The position numbers and the translations under genes are program-made. Shown piece by piece: positions 48,620 through 62,079 of a stretch of DNA of 64,000 nucleotides. Source of the DNA: Phoronis australis (lineage: Eukaryota > Phoronida > Phoronidae); contig NMRA01000061.1 in NCBI GenBank assembly GCA_002633005.1, positions 725,076 through 789,075 of the forward strand, read 5' to 3'. Numbering within the stretch: the stretch's first letter is position 1; each line of letters begins with the position of its first letter. Under the pieces are notes generated by a model, which had not been told where the DNA came from, searched no databases, and saw only the letters and a list, made by a program, of their open reading frames with translations.

Positions 48620-49651
48620 CCTCACAAGATGACAATACTATGTATACAAGAATTTGCTTTTCAAGATAACCATGTGGAAATGACAGGGTCATTGCAGAAC
48701 TTAGTAAAAAATCTGCATTTCAGTCTAAAAAACAACCATTTTCAAAACCACACCAGGAGTCACTGAATAAAAATATTAAAAAAGACAGTATGTAATTCAC
48801 TTCATGGGATGCAAACAATTACTATCCTAAACTGAAAAGATCAGTCATCCAAGGCTTGAAGAATATTCAAAATAGATACACTGGTTAAGCAATAAACTAG
48901 TAACAGCAATAAGGGACACATGTCGCAATAAATACATCCCTAGTTTTATAGGAGTAAAACTAGCATTTCAAGCTCAACAATGCCCATACAACACAAGCAG
49001 CTTACACATTTCCAAAACCACACAGGCAATACTGGCGTGGTACATGAATGAGGTGCACATACTATGCATTCATACACATGTGAGTAGGACATTCTCACTG
49101 ACCACAATGGTCAACAAAGCTGCATGCACAATACTACCCTGCTGGCATCTCAAAGCATTTGATATATATAGAACATTGGAAATGAGTGGAGGGCACACTA
49201 ACAAATGCTCTGGTGGGGCCCTTAAATCCAGTAAGGTCATAAGCTGTTGAGCAGAAAAAAACAGCTTTTCAAACAAAATTTCCAAACACAGTACAACACT
49301 TTCAAACATGATTAAGTGCCAAAAATACCGGAATTGATACCTGGGCCCTGTCATTGATCTTTTACAGGAATTGGAACTCAAAATTACGTTTGGAATTTTG
49401 TACTCTACTTTTGTGCGAACTTAAGACAGGTGGCTATTATCCTATGTTCCTATTAGGGTTAGTTTACAGTTGATAAACCCAAGAAGAACCCAGTACAATA
49501 AACTGGTATGTTATGAAATCCATTCTAGTTACTTCACGAAAAATAAGCAGAGCTTGGAATGAGCAATAACAAAAACAGCGGAGAAATTTCCAGCTGATGT
49601 ATGATACAAAAAAATAGGCTTGGGTGATAGACATTTTTGGATGTAAAATTN

Positions 49652-50672
49652 GCGATATATATACAAGCATGATTTATTTATTTTTATTTTGTAGTTGCCA
49701 CTTCTCATTCTACCTAAGGTGGCCAGATCATACGCTATCAATATCACCAGACGCTTTGCTTCTCACAAGTGCACCTTTGTGTATTTTCTATCATTTTTTG
49801 CCATCGCAATCGCTTTATCAAAGGTTCGCGCACACATGCCGCGGAGTGGATACTTCTTCATCACGTATTCACATCTTCCCGTTCACAATTATATTATTTT
49901 GCATAGTTTGTCAAAATGTTGTTGACAGAAAATATTTATTTTTGGAACAACGTGAACGACGAACTGATAGGAGACTACGTGTATACATGTAACTGCTAGC
50001 CCGGATTTTAACGTCACCGATACATGAAAACGGAATGCGCAAAGCTACAATTCCCTGCAGCCTCAACAGTGGTGATGTCACCCTCTTAGTTCGTGGAAAT
50101 CGTAACCATGATATGATTTCGAAGTTAGAGCCATCGAAGTCCGTGGGTTTAGGGCATACTGGACCGTGAATTTCGCGTCTGTACTGCAAGGGTCAACACT
50201 ATGAAAATGAAATCCCCGGAGTGAGAGCTCTTCGCGGTATATTAACTCACTCACTAATCCATCATCATGAGCGCGTGATAGGAGACCGGTGACTAACTTA
50301 AACAACGCAAAAAGATGCAGTTTGACGTTACACAAACAAAATCAAGTGCGGGCTAAGACTGTTAAAAATAGCTGCCTTTACAAAATGACTACAGCGTTGT
50401 ATTGACCAGGAAACAACCAATCTAATACATCTTGTTAACGTCACGAGTCAAATTAAAGATCAAATGTAAAGAAAACTTTCACGTTTTTCATCCAAAACTT
50501 TTTGCATTGTCCATAATCCAATGTTTACTAGTACCGCTTGCCTTCAACCTTCGAATTAGTGGTGTTAGGCAACCGACATGAACTCATGTAACCGAGACAG
50601 TAAAACTAGGTTAATTTATTTGACACTGTGCTTAGACGAATATGCATCGACACGCAAACTGGCATCACCCTG
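49652..50672. repeat. Exact duplicate of 53745-54765, bounded by N
   Basis: 1,021 bp agree base for base wherever compared, at a constant offset of 4093. The copy starts right after the N at 49651 and ends right before the N at 50673. The counterpart begins three bases after the N at 53741. The exactness and the N borders suggest that one contig was placed twice during scaffolding. Confidence 0.85.
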
Positions 50673-53600
50673 NTTGTTTTCAGAATTTTACGAGGAATTT
50701 GTTGATGAATCTTTTACATGTCATTGAAAAAGGCGAAAATACAAACGCGCTAGTCATATTTCTTCAGGCAGCCCTTAGCGGCTTCACGGGCAATAAAATG
50801 TAATCGACCGAATAGATTCGTCGACCACAGATCTACCCTGTGGTTTTTCCGCTTGATCCCAGACCGCCCCGAGTTGCTCCAGCAGCCATCTCGGGGCAGT
50901 CTCTCACGAGGGTTTAGCGTTATGTTTACAGTAAATTTGAATAAAAATCAGAATACAACACTAGATATTTTACTACCTCAAGTGTTTTCATGCAGCGGAA
51001 TGCTCAACAAGCATCACGCATTTGCGGTCATCCGTTATTGCTCTTGATCATCACTTCATCACGCTGTATATTGCGATTTACCACAGATCATTATTGCTTA
51101 TTTCTGTATAATTTCTTAATACATATATGTTGGTAGAGCAATAGAACCCAAGTTTATTTTAAGAACAACATAAACAATGGTTTGAACATAGCGCCGATAA
51201 CATCTCAGCCAAATTTGTTCTAAAATTCGGTTCACTGATATCAAAATTCCAAACACATCTAATGAAGTGCAACCAATTCCGATCATTTGTTGTGACGTTT
51301 ACGCAACCTCTTTGGAGAACGTTTGATTGAAGAATATGGGAAACGGAAACTGGCTAAAAGGTGACGCAATAATTCATTGGGTCGAAAGTCGACGCATAAG
51401 ATCACACCATAACTTTAGCAGCAGAATAATTGTAAAAAACATTTTTTTCAACGCTGGTAAATAATTTAGATTACTCTAGGAAGATTATATTCGGTCAGTT
51501 TTTACCCCCAATGGCACAAATTTGTATATTTAATTGAGTAAACAGCTTCGCACCAAGGCTAGAGCCTTCCGAGCCCTTTGGCGCAAGAAAACAATACTTG
51601 GTGTTTTGCGTATACTTCAGTGGGTAAAACATTGAAAATAATATTTTTGGGGCAACCTGGTACATGTAATCCTAAAAAAGTAATCTGTGTTTTCACGTAG
51701 AGCGTAAAAACGATTAACCCATTGATTCAAAAAGAACACTCTCGCAAACGAAAACGCACACAATTTTCAGCTATATTAAACTGGTTAAAAAACAACTTCT
51801 ATAAGTTTATTGCCTCGGATTCTAGTGATCACCAGGGCAAGTAAAACTCTTAAGGGGGCGCAATTTCAAACCTTTGGCATGAATCGGTGATATTAAAATG
51901 GAAATAGACCGACTTAAATTCATCAGCAATGTAGACACAACAGTTACAGACCCTCACTGCGTTTGTTAACGTCTTGTGGCAATGATAAAAATAATTTTTT
52001 CTACTATGATTGATAACAAGTTTTACTCTGATGAGGTATGATGAAATATGAATGTCTAATATGCAGATCGGCAGTTGCAAAAATATTTACTGGGTTTAAT
52101 GAATCCGTTTGTTATGAACCACTGTAAAAGTATGATTACTTATTGTACATTCGAAGCACGCCTCATTAGAATAAAAAATACACGTGCTTGTTGATCCTGG
52201 GGGTACCACTATTACAGGCATGAATGAAGATATATAAATGTTAAGCCATAGAGGATAACAAAGCTTACATAATATCACACTGAGCCATCTACACCAGGCA
52301 TATACAAAGGATACAGTATTTCAAAAGAAGCCTCAACTACTCATTTTTCATAGTACTACTAAATCACGAACTCCTAGATTTATATAAGAAGTTACATGGT
52401 ACGATGCTACACAACCTGCTCTCCCACATTGATGGGAGGCCTAATTTGAAGCATTTAACGACTTATCTTTTCTATGCAAGATTAAAACCAAGCAAAACCT
52501 GTGAAACTCTCCAGGACTAAAAATAAATATCTCAAAACCAGAAATTTTACTTAAGCAGGAATTAAAGCAATCCAATACCTTGAGATTATTTTCACACAAA
52601 AGACCACAGAGCAAATAAAGACCACTGGATTCACCACGTCAAGGCTGAAAATTCATCACATCAGCACCTATAATTTATCAAGTGAGGACCAACAATTCTT
52701 CACTTCAGTATCAAAATAAAATACAACCGAAATGAAAATTTAATAAGTCAGGTTCAAAAACTTACCGTGTCAGTAACTTTCACGCCAGAACACCACGTCA
52801 CCATCCCCAAGCATGGATCTTTCAAAGTGATAATGTCCGTACTACATGTATAAATATAAACAAGGGCTTTATGTTCAACCTCTCGCCGACAACAGACCTA
52901 TTATCTTAGAAATCCGGTTGAGTTTCTTTTGTCTAATCCACGTTTTACAATAGATGCCAAGGTATAGGTACACACTGGATTGTCACCATTGCATAATGGG
53001 TGATCACGTAGCCTCCGGGCTTGAAAACAACTCCCTCTCCTGGCGTGATAAGTTTTCTGACACAATGAATCATGGTTGCCATTTGTTCTTGATTCTACAG
53101 AGATTTCAATTCCTGAATAGAAAATGTGTGTTCTGGATGTTTTCGCTTCAGCTTTCCATTCAGCTAACTAGTGTACAGCACAGTGTTTTTACTATCCCGT
53201 GGCTGCTCCACTGAAACGAATCACTTCTAGTATAACCTTCCGTAAATGACGTTTGTATTTTGCACATTTCTTCGGGGTAACAGTTTTCCAAGAGCAATAT
53301 ATTCATTGGACAAGAATACCAGTCTCAGGTAGTCCTTGAGCTCATGCTCTGAATGTTTTGAAAACGCAACTTTTTCTTTACGCGGATACCGTTTTCTGCC
53401 GTGGACATCGACTCGCTGAATTCATCAACCAAACATTTATTTATAAAATGCCCTCAAAAGTGTACTTTTTTAAAATACCGAGTTGACCATAGTCGTCAGT
53501 TTAGAAAAGCGAAATGAACAAATTTGTACACAGTGCTCAAAGCACTTTTTGGACATACGGAACCGCCGACGTCTCTGTCTTACAACGCTGCGTGTACTTG

Positions 53601-54170
53601 GCATTTCATTTCATGTTGGAAACTTTTTTAAGACTGAGCACCGTTTCAAATATATTATTTTTTCTTACAGCTGAGAACAGAAGAATTAATCTGCGCTTTT
53701 AGGACTGAAATGGAACCAAATCTCGAGTGGTGACTCATTANGTGGCGATATATATACAAGCATGATTTATTTATTTTTATTTTGTAGTTGCCACTTCTCA
53801 TTCTACCTAAGGTGGCCAGATCATACGCTATCAATATCACCAGACGCTTTGCTTCTCACAAGTGCACCTTTGTGTATTTTCTATCATTTTTTGCCATCGC
53901 AATCGCTTTATCAAAGGTTCGCGCACACATGCCGCGGAGTGGATACTTCTTCATCACGTATTCACATCTTCCCGTTCACAATTATATTATTTTGCATAGT
54001 TTGTCAAAATGTTGTTGACAGAAAATATTTATTTTTGGAACAACGTGAACGACGAACTGATAGGAGACTACGTGTATACATGTAACTGCTAGCCCGGATT
54101 TTAACGTCACCGATACATGAAAACGGAATGCGCAAAGCTACAATTCCCTGCAGCCTCAACAGTGGTGATG

Positions 54171-54428
54171 TCACCCTCTTAGTTCGTGGAAATCGTAACC
54201 ATGATATGATTTCGAAGTTAGAGCCATCGAAGTCCGTGGGTTTAGGGCATACTGGACCGTGAATTTCGCGTCTGTACTGCAAGGGTCAACACTATGAAAA
54301 TGAAATCCCCGGAGTGAGAGCTCTTCGCGGTATATTAACTCACTCACTAATCCATCATCATGAGCGCGTGATAGGAGACCGGTGACTAACTTAAACAACG
54401 CAAAAAGATGCAGTTTGACGTTACACAA
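54171..54428 (-). pseudogene. Family A coding segment i in A5
   Basis: 85 codons from an in-frame ATG, with VTGLLSRAHDDGLVSELIYR and KFTVQYALNPRTSMALTSKS, ending FHELRG. The frame is 8 codons longer at the N-terminus than in A1. The duplicate at 50078-50335 is probably the same DNA assembled twice. Confidence 0.4.
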
Positions 54429-55008
54429 ACAAAATCAAGTGCGGGCTAAGACTGTTAAAAATAGCTGCCTTTACAAAATGACTACAGCGTTGTATTGACC
54501 AGGAAACAACCAATCTAATACATCTTGTTAACGTCACGAGTCAAATTAAAGATCAAATGTAAAGAAAACTTTCACGTTTTTCATCCAAAACTTTTTGCAT
54601 TGTCCATAATCCAATGTTTACTAGTACCGCTTGCCTTCAACCTTCGAATTAGTGGTGTTAGGCAACCGACATGAACTCATGTAACCGAGACAGTAAAACT
54701 AGGTTAATTTATTTGACACTGTGCTTAGACGAATATGCATCGACACGCAAACTGGCATCACCCTGACAACCTATTACCCAACTGCTTCTCCTGCCTAAAA
54801 ATAGCAGCCGACCAGCTGGTCGGCTGATGGCCGGTCGGCTGAAGGGTCCGCTGAATAGTCGGCTGGGGAGTCGCCTTATGAGTCGGCACTGCGGGCGGCT
54901 GCCGGTCGGCTAATTTTTAGCCGACCGGTCGGCTAATTTGCCGACCGGTCGACGGCTAGTCGTCAACCAATTTCCGACAGGGCGGACAAAAATTCGTGAT
55001 GTGTGCTG

Positions 55009-55045
55009 TATAGTCTATCTCTTCCAAATTTGCGAACATTCAGGC
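55009..55045 (+). repeat. 3' LTR of the BEL/Pao element, right part (end uncertain)
   Basis: Sequence after A5 continues the LTR interrupted at 46116, starting with the second TA. The LTR could end at a CA near 55041, but without the 5' LTR this is a guess. Confidence 0.35.
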
Positions 55046-58000
55046 AATGATTCAGGATGCACACCTGGTTAATCGAAAATGAAAACCAGAATTTATTTCA
55101 ACTTTCATGCCACTCTATTGTATCGATGCCATCACAGGAGTCTTGTTCTCCTCAGGAAGGTCTCATCATATATATGTTCAAGACAACTTGGAAATTAGAA
55201 AGTTCACTAGACTTAACAATTTTACTTCATGGAAAGGACTCATGTAAACATGCCTGAGAATAAAACATTGACTATTGTTAATGTTTACTAACCACCCATG
55301 AATAAAGTCAGACACGCCGATCCATTCCTCAATGAATATACCCTTGAACTAACCAATCTGTCTTCACATAACATTGATTCTGCAAATGGAATTTCTCAAT
55401 AGAACGCATCATCTAAGATCATTTTATTCACCGCAAGAACCACTTTACAGCAAACTTTCTGCATCGCTTCTATTTTCACGTCGTTGTGTTTTACTCATCT
55501 AAATCTTAACACTTGAATTGCATTATGTCTCCTAATATGGATGTTAATTGTCAATAACGTGCTTCTCAATCCAGTTGGTGATAAGTCCAAGCATTATTTC
55601 GACTAACAGTGATGTGCAGCTAACGAGTGACGCTGCTTTGTTCCCAGTAGGTTTGTTCTTCGATTGGCTTGCGAAAACAGAAGAAGAATCTGCAAAGATA
55701 CTATCAAATAAGATAAGTACGGTGGGGTAAAGTTGAAGAAACAATGTCAAAGGAAATAGTTTCACTCCGTCGTCATCATAAATTTTCATGATGTTATATT
55801 TGTATGCAATATCATAGATCTGATTATCTCATTCTTTAAATTTATGAAATATTTGTTCATACATTCACACTGCTACGCAACAACCAGTCTGAAAATCCAG
55901 CTGCTTTCCTACATTAGGTTCCAAAAATCAAGGGATTGGAAAAGGTTAATAGCAAACAACAAGTCACACTAAAAAATGGAGTCCACACTGTTGCGTTTTA
56001 TTGCTAAAAACATGTTGAAGAATATTGTCTCGAAATCGCATAGAGATATTGCATGGAAATTTCCAAGTTGTTAACCATTGATTAGTACCCAGCAAAATAA
56101 CGTTTAATCAGGTCTCACCTCGAACAATACAACAGACCTTGGTGCATACGGGATTCGGGCTTATATTATTGTGCATACCTGTCTAATGACTCACAGAAGT
56201 AAGTACAAATGTGTTTGGAAATGAACATCTTGTCGTCTTATTGTTATAGATAACTCTTTTTGCATAGATTTTTAACGGCCTATGTTTATAATTTTGTGGT
56301 CATCTAATTTCAATGCAATGGTGGGATTTGATTTGAAAAAGCCTGAATGCAGTTTTAATGCTCTAAAACAGGAAAAAATACAGACGAACGGTGAACAAGC
56401 GGCTAGTTTTGGGCTTCGTTGAAGTTTCAATTTCTTGGTCATTATCAATGGGTCAAGCTATGTAGCGTCCCCCACTAGCAAATTCAGCCAAAAATCTAAC
56501 TCAAATCCAACAAAAACATTTGGTTATGTTAACATAACTTCAGGATACAATTCATACACGTGCAATTGATAACTGACCCAGGGTACATGGATGTGAGAGA
56601 TATTTTGCTTTGGAAGTCTAATTCCAAAGTTTGCCGCCTTCCCTGAAGAGGTAGCCCTGTGTTTCTCTTCGTATTAAAGCGTTTCCAAAAAGTTGAATGA
56701 AAGTAGACCAAGTGCCAGTAAAATATAACTTAAACAGTGAAAACCAAATCACGTCTTAACTTGCACACACACACACATCTATCTGTGTACGCAATTACTT
56801 CGCTCCCTAATGTCGCAGGAATAGCCAGTCTCGGGGCTAGGTTTGGTCTAAGTGTTGAATGCTCTAGACTGTATTATTAAAGGCTAGACTAGATTTTAGC
56901 GATAGGAATACCTTTGTTCGGTTTCATTTCAATTTGATTGATGTGATTATTGATATTCACAGGTTTTAGGGATAGTTGAATAATTAAGCTACCAAATCAC
57001 CAGATTTCGATTTTTTATAAAGTGCACATTCAGTTTTACCACTATAATTCCAAATCAATTATTTGTTTGCCAGTGCTTCCGATGTTTGAACGCTTCAATC
57101 CTTTGGTTATTCGGCCTTTTGTCGTCCGCCAGCGTAACAATATATTTTGCAAAGCTATTATTAAAGTGGATAGTTCGTCTTAGTTACTCATCATTATTAT
57201 TTTTTCTGTTTCGTGAAACAACGTCGTCGGGTTAGAGAAGTTGCACAGAATAATTGGAATTGGCTGCAGTTCTTTCCTTTAGAGCGCCCGGACTCAACTT
57301 CGCCGTTTTCTTGGCAAGTGTCTTGCCTGCCAATTTTTTTTGAGCATTGAAGACATCACTCTTCTCCTGCGACAAGCAACCCTTTATCTGTTACAGCAAT
57401 GTTATGCATAATTTTCTACCATTATAGCACACTTTGTGGCTCTGCTACAATTAGCACTGACATAATAGTATTTCTTAATTCCGCCACAGTATGCATATTT
57501 GGAAGTTAGTTTTGTTAGGTGTTCTCCCAAATCAATCCACAACAGTTGTCCATCATAAAATGCCTCAAATTCCTCGACACCATGGACAATTCCGTCAAAA
57601 CAAAACGCACCCTTACCATTCTTAAAAAAAATTCTTATATATGTGCTAATTGCTTCGAAGGACCGGCAGTAACCGTGGCTGGAATGTTGGCAGCTTTGCG
57701 ACTAAGTCTACAGCCAACTCCTGTTGAAATAATCCATACATGTACTTCAAAATTCTTGTTTGCAGGTGTTGGTAATTGCCTTCAATGGTTTTCATGAGAA
57801 GAGACTAGAAATCCGAGTTGTCACACACGCCCACTGGCCTGGTGCTGCCTTACATTTTCACTGGCCACCTTGTTACAGTCGACTTGCGCAATAGCCGAAT
57901 TAGTGTCCACATTTGTGGTCAGTGCCGGGTACAGGCGCATGAGACAAGTTGCAGCAGCAAATCCAGTACGAATTCATAAACCCTTTTACACACACAATTA

Positions 58001-61000
58001 AATGCGCAAAACTGCTCCTGTATTTCTTAAACCTTTATTATAATGCTCAAGTTATACAACCAAGGCGTGTTTAAACACAACATTAACCTTGGACAAACGA
58101 TGGATTCCTTGCATCAGGACCTTAGTAAGCGGTGGGAGGGCGCGTGCCACCCCAAAAAGTTGCATACCTCAGGGTCAAACCGTGGCAACCGACAAAGGTG
58201 TGGGGCTGGGGAAAGACAAAAAAAGACTTTGAATACTGATCAGAGAGAACATTGACAACTCGGTATCAGTGTATGGTTTACCATTTGAGGGCCCTGGCCA
58301 GGACAATTGTTGTTAGGGTCTACGTTTTTGCAGCATAGGTCTTCTAAACGCCCTTAAAATGTGCACTTAATCATTCATACATATATTTCCAAAATTCGAG
58401 AAAAATTGTAAAGCAAAAATTTTGCGAAGCGTATAAATTCAGTCCAAGTTTTTCAGTGGTCCATAGGCGGTGCACTACAGGGGGATGAGGGGGCTTTATC
58501 CCCCACTTTTTTTCAGTGCTGCGCCCTCTATTCACCTCCGACATGACACTGCCAACTACTCACGAGGGAAAGTTGAGATTACAAATTCATCAAAAACACA
58601 AAACATTCGTGCACACCACAGAAGCTGTCTTGTGAGAAATGGCCATGCGTCACTGAACTTAGTTGAAGGCTGAAGGCTGGCTTGCGAAAATTCGATCCGC
58701 ATCATCAGACCACCATATCGCAAAGAAGGACACTAAACGATTACAGTGATATTCATGAATGTCGAGCAGCTCTAAATGCTTTATTGAATTAAAAACTAGA
58801 CTAATGAAATTCAAAAATTTGAAAAGAAGTTCAAGTCATTGGTCATAAATTTGGAAAGATTGTCTTGGCACTGCCTTGATGCTTGTGGTTCCCAGAAGTA
58901 TTGTGCAATGAATTTAGGCTCTTCTAAACCGAATCGTTTGCTTGCCTTTCCCGTGCATACTGCAAAAGGCTGGACACGTCGTGACTCAGCAAACGAACCC
59001 ACGTTAAAAATAATGTGTAGTCATGCAGTAGACTGCCCGCATAGAATCCGCGCACTGTGATTGACGGGAAAAGAACTTGAACTGCAGGGGTTGAAGTGTG
59101 TGCATTTTTGGGACACACGTTCATTTTCCCCAGCCGCCCGGCAGAAGCTGGACCAGTGGCCGTGTTTCAACAAGGAATTTTGATACAGCTCTATAGGCTA
59201 AGGATTTCGGATCATACCTTTACAAAAAATCTTCAGGAAATGACCGTATTAAAATGAACTTTAAGTCCCTTAACTGGGTAAAAAAAAAACACCTTGGAGC
59301 CGGAACACGGGTATAGGTTCGAGTTAAGCCGCACGTCTCAAATGAATCATAGCGGAGCTGACCTGCGACTAGCATTAGCGGTATCATTTTATAGCTAAAG
59401 AGTTAAGCTTTCAATCACCAGACTTGAGGCACAGCAGACTAGATTATACGTATGAGAAAGTCACTCAGCTTCGTAATGAGGCTATGAAATATGTAAAAGG
59501 CGCAAAAATACCTCTATTGCCACAGAGGGGGTCATGGGTCGTGAGTCAAAGAGGTTGTGGGTTCAGGAGGTCGTGGATAGAGAGGTGCGAGGAGTGTGGG
59601 AGTCCAGGGGACTGATGGGTTTTTAGAACAACCCCTAATAATTTTGAAGTATGTCTGACTTTCCATGTTCTTTAACCAACTTGGCTAATACCTCTCAGTG
59701 TCTAGTGCGAGAATAGATTGTATCCTGCTGAGGTTATCTACATGTAAATATTGTCTACAATTGTTAGAGCAGGCACAAGAGAGAATACAGAACTCTCAAG
59801 TGCGGTCAGAATCCTGCAGTGAAACACATTGCCTTCGGCAGTAATCCTCTAAGGTCCACAATTCCTCTCAAAAGATACGACATTGATCTACCAGTTGAAA
59901 ATAAATGAGAAATGATGCTCAATGTGCAGTTTTAATCTAATATAATACAAATGAATATCAATTAATGAATCCACAATAGTAAAAGTATTTATGCAAATCA
60001 TTACATATCCATGATACAGGTTTGCTAGTATTGCTGATTTGATAGCTTTAAACATGCTATTACTAAATTGCTAATTCTTGATGTTTTGGCTTTTAGTTGA
60101 GATTGGTCCACAACTGTTACAATGAACTATAGATGTATAGTAAACTAGAGTGTGTAATGCTCATTCATAGAATAGTTGCACTGAGTTAACTGATCAGTAC
60201 CATACATGTAGAATGAAAACACTGTGGATATTTTTTTTTTACCGTTGTTGTGAAATATTTTTGACTTGTTTACTGTGCGATTCGAATGCTGAAAAATGTC
60301 CCATATAGCATTTTCTTGTAGTCGTATTAAACTAGTGAGGACAACACTTAAGTTTGTCCCGAATGTAGCGAAGGTAGGGTAACTCACGCCTGGCTCACGG
60401 TGCGCTCGTACTTCGTTCTCGCCGAACTCACCGTAAGTTCCGGGCACAGTTGCGCTCACGCTCATGTCAGTAGTCACGGTTTATGAAAAGCCTGCCTCTG
60501 CTGTCTATCTCAGCTTACAGTCACGCTTACTGGACGAGTCTTATAATCCAGTGGCGGTACTGTAAGCCATTTTTTCTCAGTACGTGCCCCATAATAATTT
60601 ATGCTGAAGTCATCGTCGTTTTGCCAACACTGTTGTTCTCATTCTTACCATCGTCCCAGATTTACTCCTGTTTCGTGGATTTCCTCCTTAACTAAAGACA
60701 TTTTCTTTTCTGTTAGCAATGTAAATGTAGACGTTTTTAAATGGGTAGATTTTATCCGTGTGGTTGAATGACTAATAGAACTTTGCAATGGATGAATCCA
60801 ATATTAAAAGCTAACAAACAATAATTGCAGGTGGTCTGACACAAGTTGTACTAGACGTGCGCCGGCCATTCAAGTGAGCCCTTAGTAATGACCAGGTACT
60901 TTATTAACGTACAGTGAAAATTGACATTACTCAAAGGTCCAACAGTATGCCCAAGAAGGACATTCAAGACAGAGTCTGAGCTCCAATTCTCCAATTTTAC

Positions 61001-61663
61001 TGAATGTGTACTTAGATCAATGACAACTGTGCAAATAGACTGGAATAAATTGTAAATAGATTGGATAAATCTATTGGATGGACATAAAAACGTAATAATA
61101 TTATTTATAAGGATCACAAATGCTAGTATCATAACTACAATAACAATGATCATGAAATTATTAAAGGTGAATGCCACCCAAAAACAACCTATTTTGTATC
61201 AATTTAGATCGAGTAGTTCTACTCGACAACGGCACGTTCGGTTGCGTTACCTGACACCTGACGGCAGACAGAGGTGTTGAAATTATCCAATGGCGTAATT
61301 GGATTCACACGCAGTCTGTTCAGCAGTTCACAACACTGGTTACTGGTGTCAGCTCATCGCTTGAATTCATCGTTTAACACCAATAAATCATCAAAATTCG
61401 GTGCAAATCCCTTAAAAATGCACCGAGTTTTCATAAAAACGTGTTGTTTTAATTCGCTGTTACGAATTTACTGGTATTTGGACACACCGTAGCCTACACA
61501 GTTCGGCAGGCCAATTTACCAAGGTCCGTAGCACTGAGGAGTTTGGGGTCTCTTCTGAGATAAATTCGAAGTATTCATCCGAGAAATACAGACAAGAGAC
61601 TCTATATCTGTGTTGTTATACTTGTGATTTTTTGAGTTCTAAACACACAAAACGCTTGTTATC
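55046..61663. other. AT-rich flank with little recognisable content
   Basis: No conserved protein family is seen on either strand. Small items are a CA run near 56764, a poly-T run near 60231, and a G-rich patch at 58464-58540 like the ends of short non-autonomous elements. A 92-codon + strand frame at 57519-57797 has no supporting signal. One candidate first exon is listed separately. Confidence 0.4.
60391..60477 (-). CDS. Candidate first coding exon of an unknown gene
   Basis: ATG at 60477 opens MTTDMSVSATVPGTYGEFGE and continues to REPG at a donor-like GGC^GTGAGT. The local CpG-rich base use differs from the AT-rich neighbourhood, as at many animal gene starts. No downstream exon could be linked, so this is only a lead. 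Confidence 0.2.
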
Positions 61664-61790
61664 CCGGCCCGTGGCTCGGAACCCGATCAAGCCGGTCGCG
61701 GCCGGTCTGACTACAAATGTAGTTACCCAGGCCAGTGGCTCGGAACCCCATCAGCCTGTCGCTGCCGCCGGGACTGGCACGAACATAAAC
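61664..61790. repeat. GC-rich direct repeat, two copies
   Basis: Two related blocks of about 60 bp, each with GTGGCTCGGAACCC followed by ATCA and a GCCxGTCGC core. Function unknown. Confidence 0.65.
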
Positions 61791-62079
61791 CAGCTTGAGC
61801 TGTAAACTAAACCTTCAGTAACGAAAAGACTATAATACTTAGCCAAAAAAAATAATGTGCACGTAATTATTTACATGTATACGAGTTTGCCACGAAAATG
61901 AAAATCTACTGACTTGACGGGGGCTGCGATGACGGGTTTCCCTTCCACAGACCGTCAGGGCAAACGTTGTACGGTAACAATGAATTGAACTAGAAAGATT
62001 ATTGTCAGGGCGTGACAATAATGGACTCTGCGCGTGCTTATTAAAGGAATTGTTATGGGAAGTTACTGACAGCAACCCG

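Larger units (their letters stand above)
46636..50924. mobile_element. Insert E within A5, with CATAACGC termini and assembly gaps
   Basis: Family A sequence breaks after TTTGAAAT (46635) and resumes with TTTACAG (50925) exactly as in A3, so the segment between is an insertion without visible target duplication. Its ends read CATAACGC and GCGTTATG. It contains repeat B copy 2 and, between single N at 49651 and 50673, a duplicated stretch of A5. The rest is AT-rich with no supported gene. The superfamily is unknown. Confidence 0.55.
46117..55008 (-). mobile_element. Family A copy A5, inverted, carrying insert E
   Basis: The left edge (GAGCACACATCACGAATTTT, first base changed) follows TA at 46115-46116. 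The right edge ends TTCGTGATGTGTGCTG at 55008 before TA (55009-55010). A-like sequence covers 46117-46635 and 50925-55008, interrupted by E. It has lost about 490 bp around 51200, including coding segment iii. Coding segment ii lies at about 52955-53320 (minus), and its KPGGYVITHYAMVTIQ block is intact. Confidence 0.9.

Noticed and set aside
57519-57797. 92-codon frame
   Set aside because: No motif, no splice or start context, ordinary composition; chance cannot be excluded.
60483-60695. 70-codon hydrophobic frame
   Set aside because: AT/T-rich DNA gives hydrophobic codons by chance; no other support.
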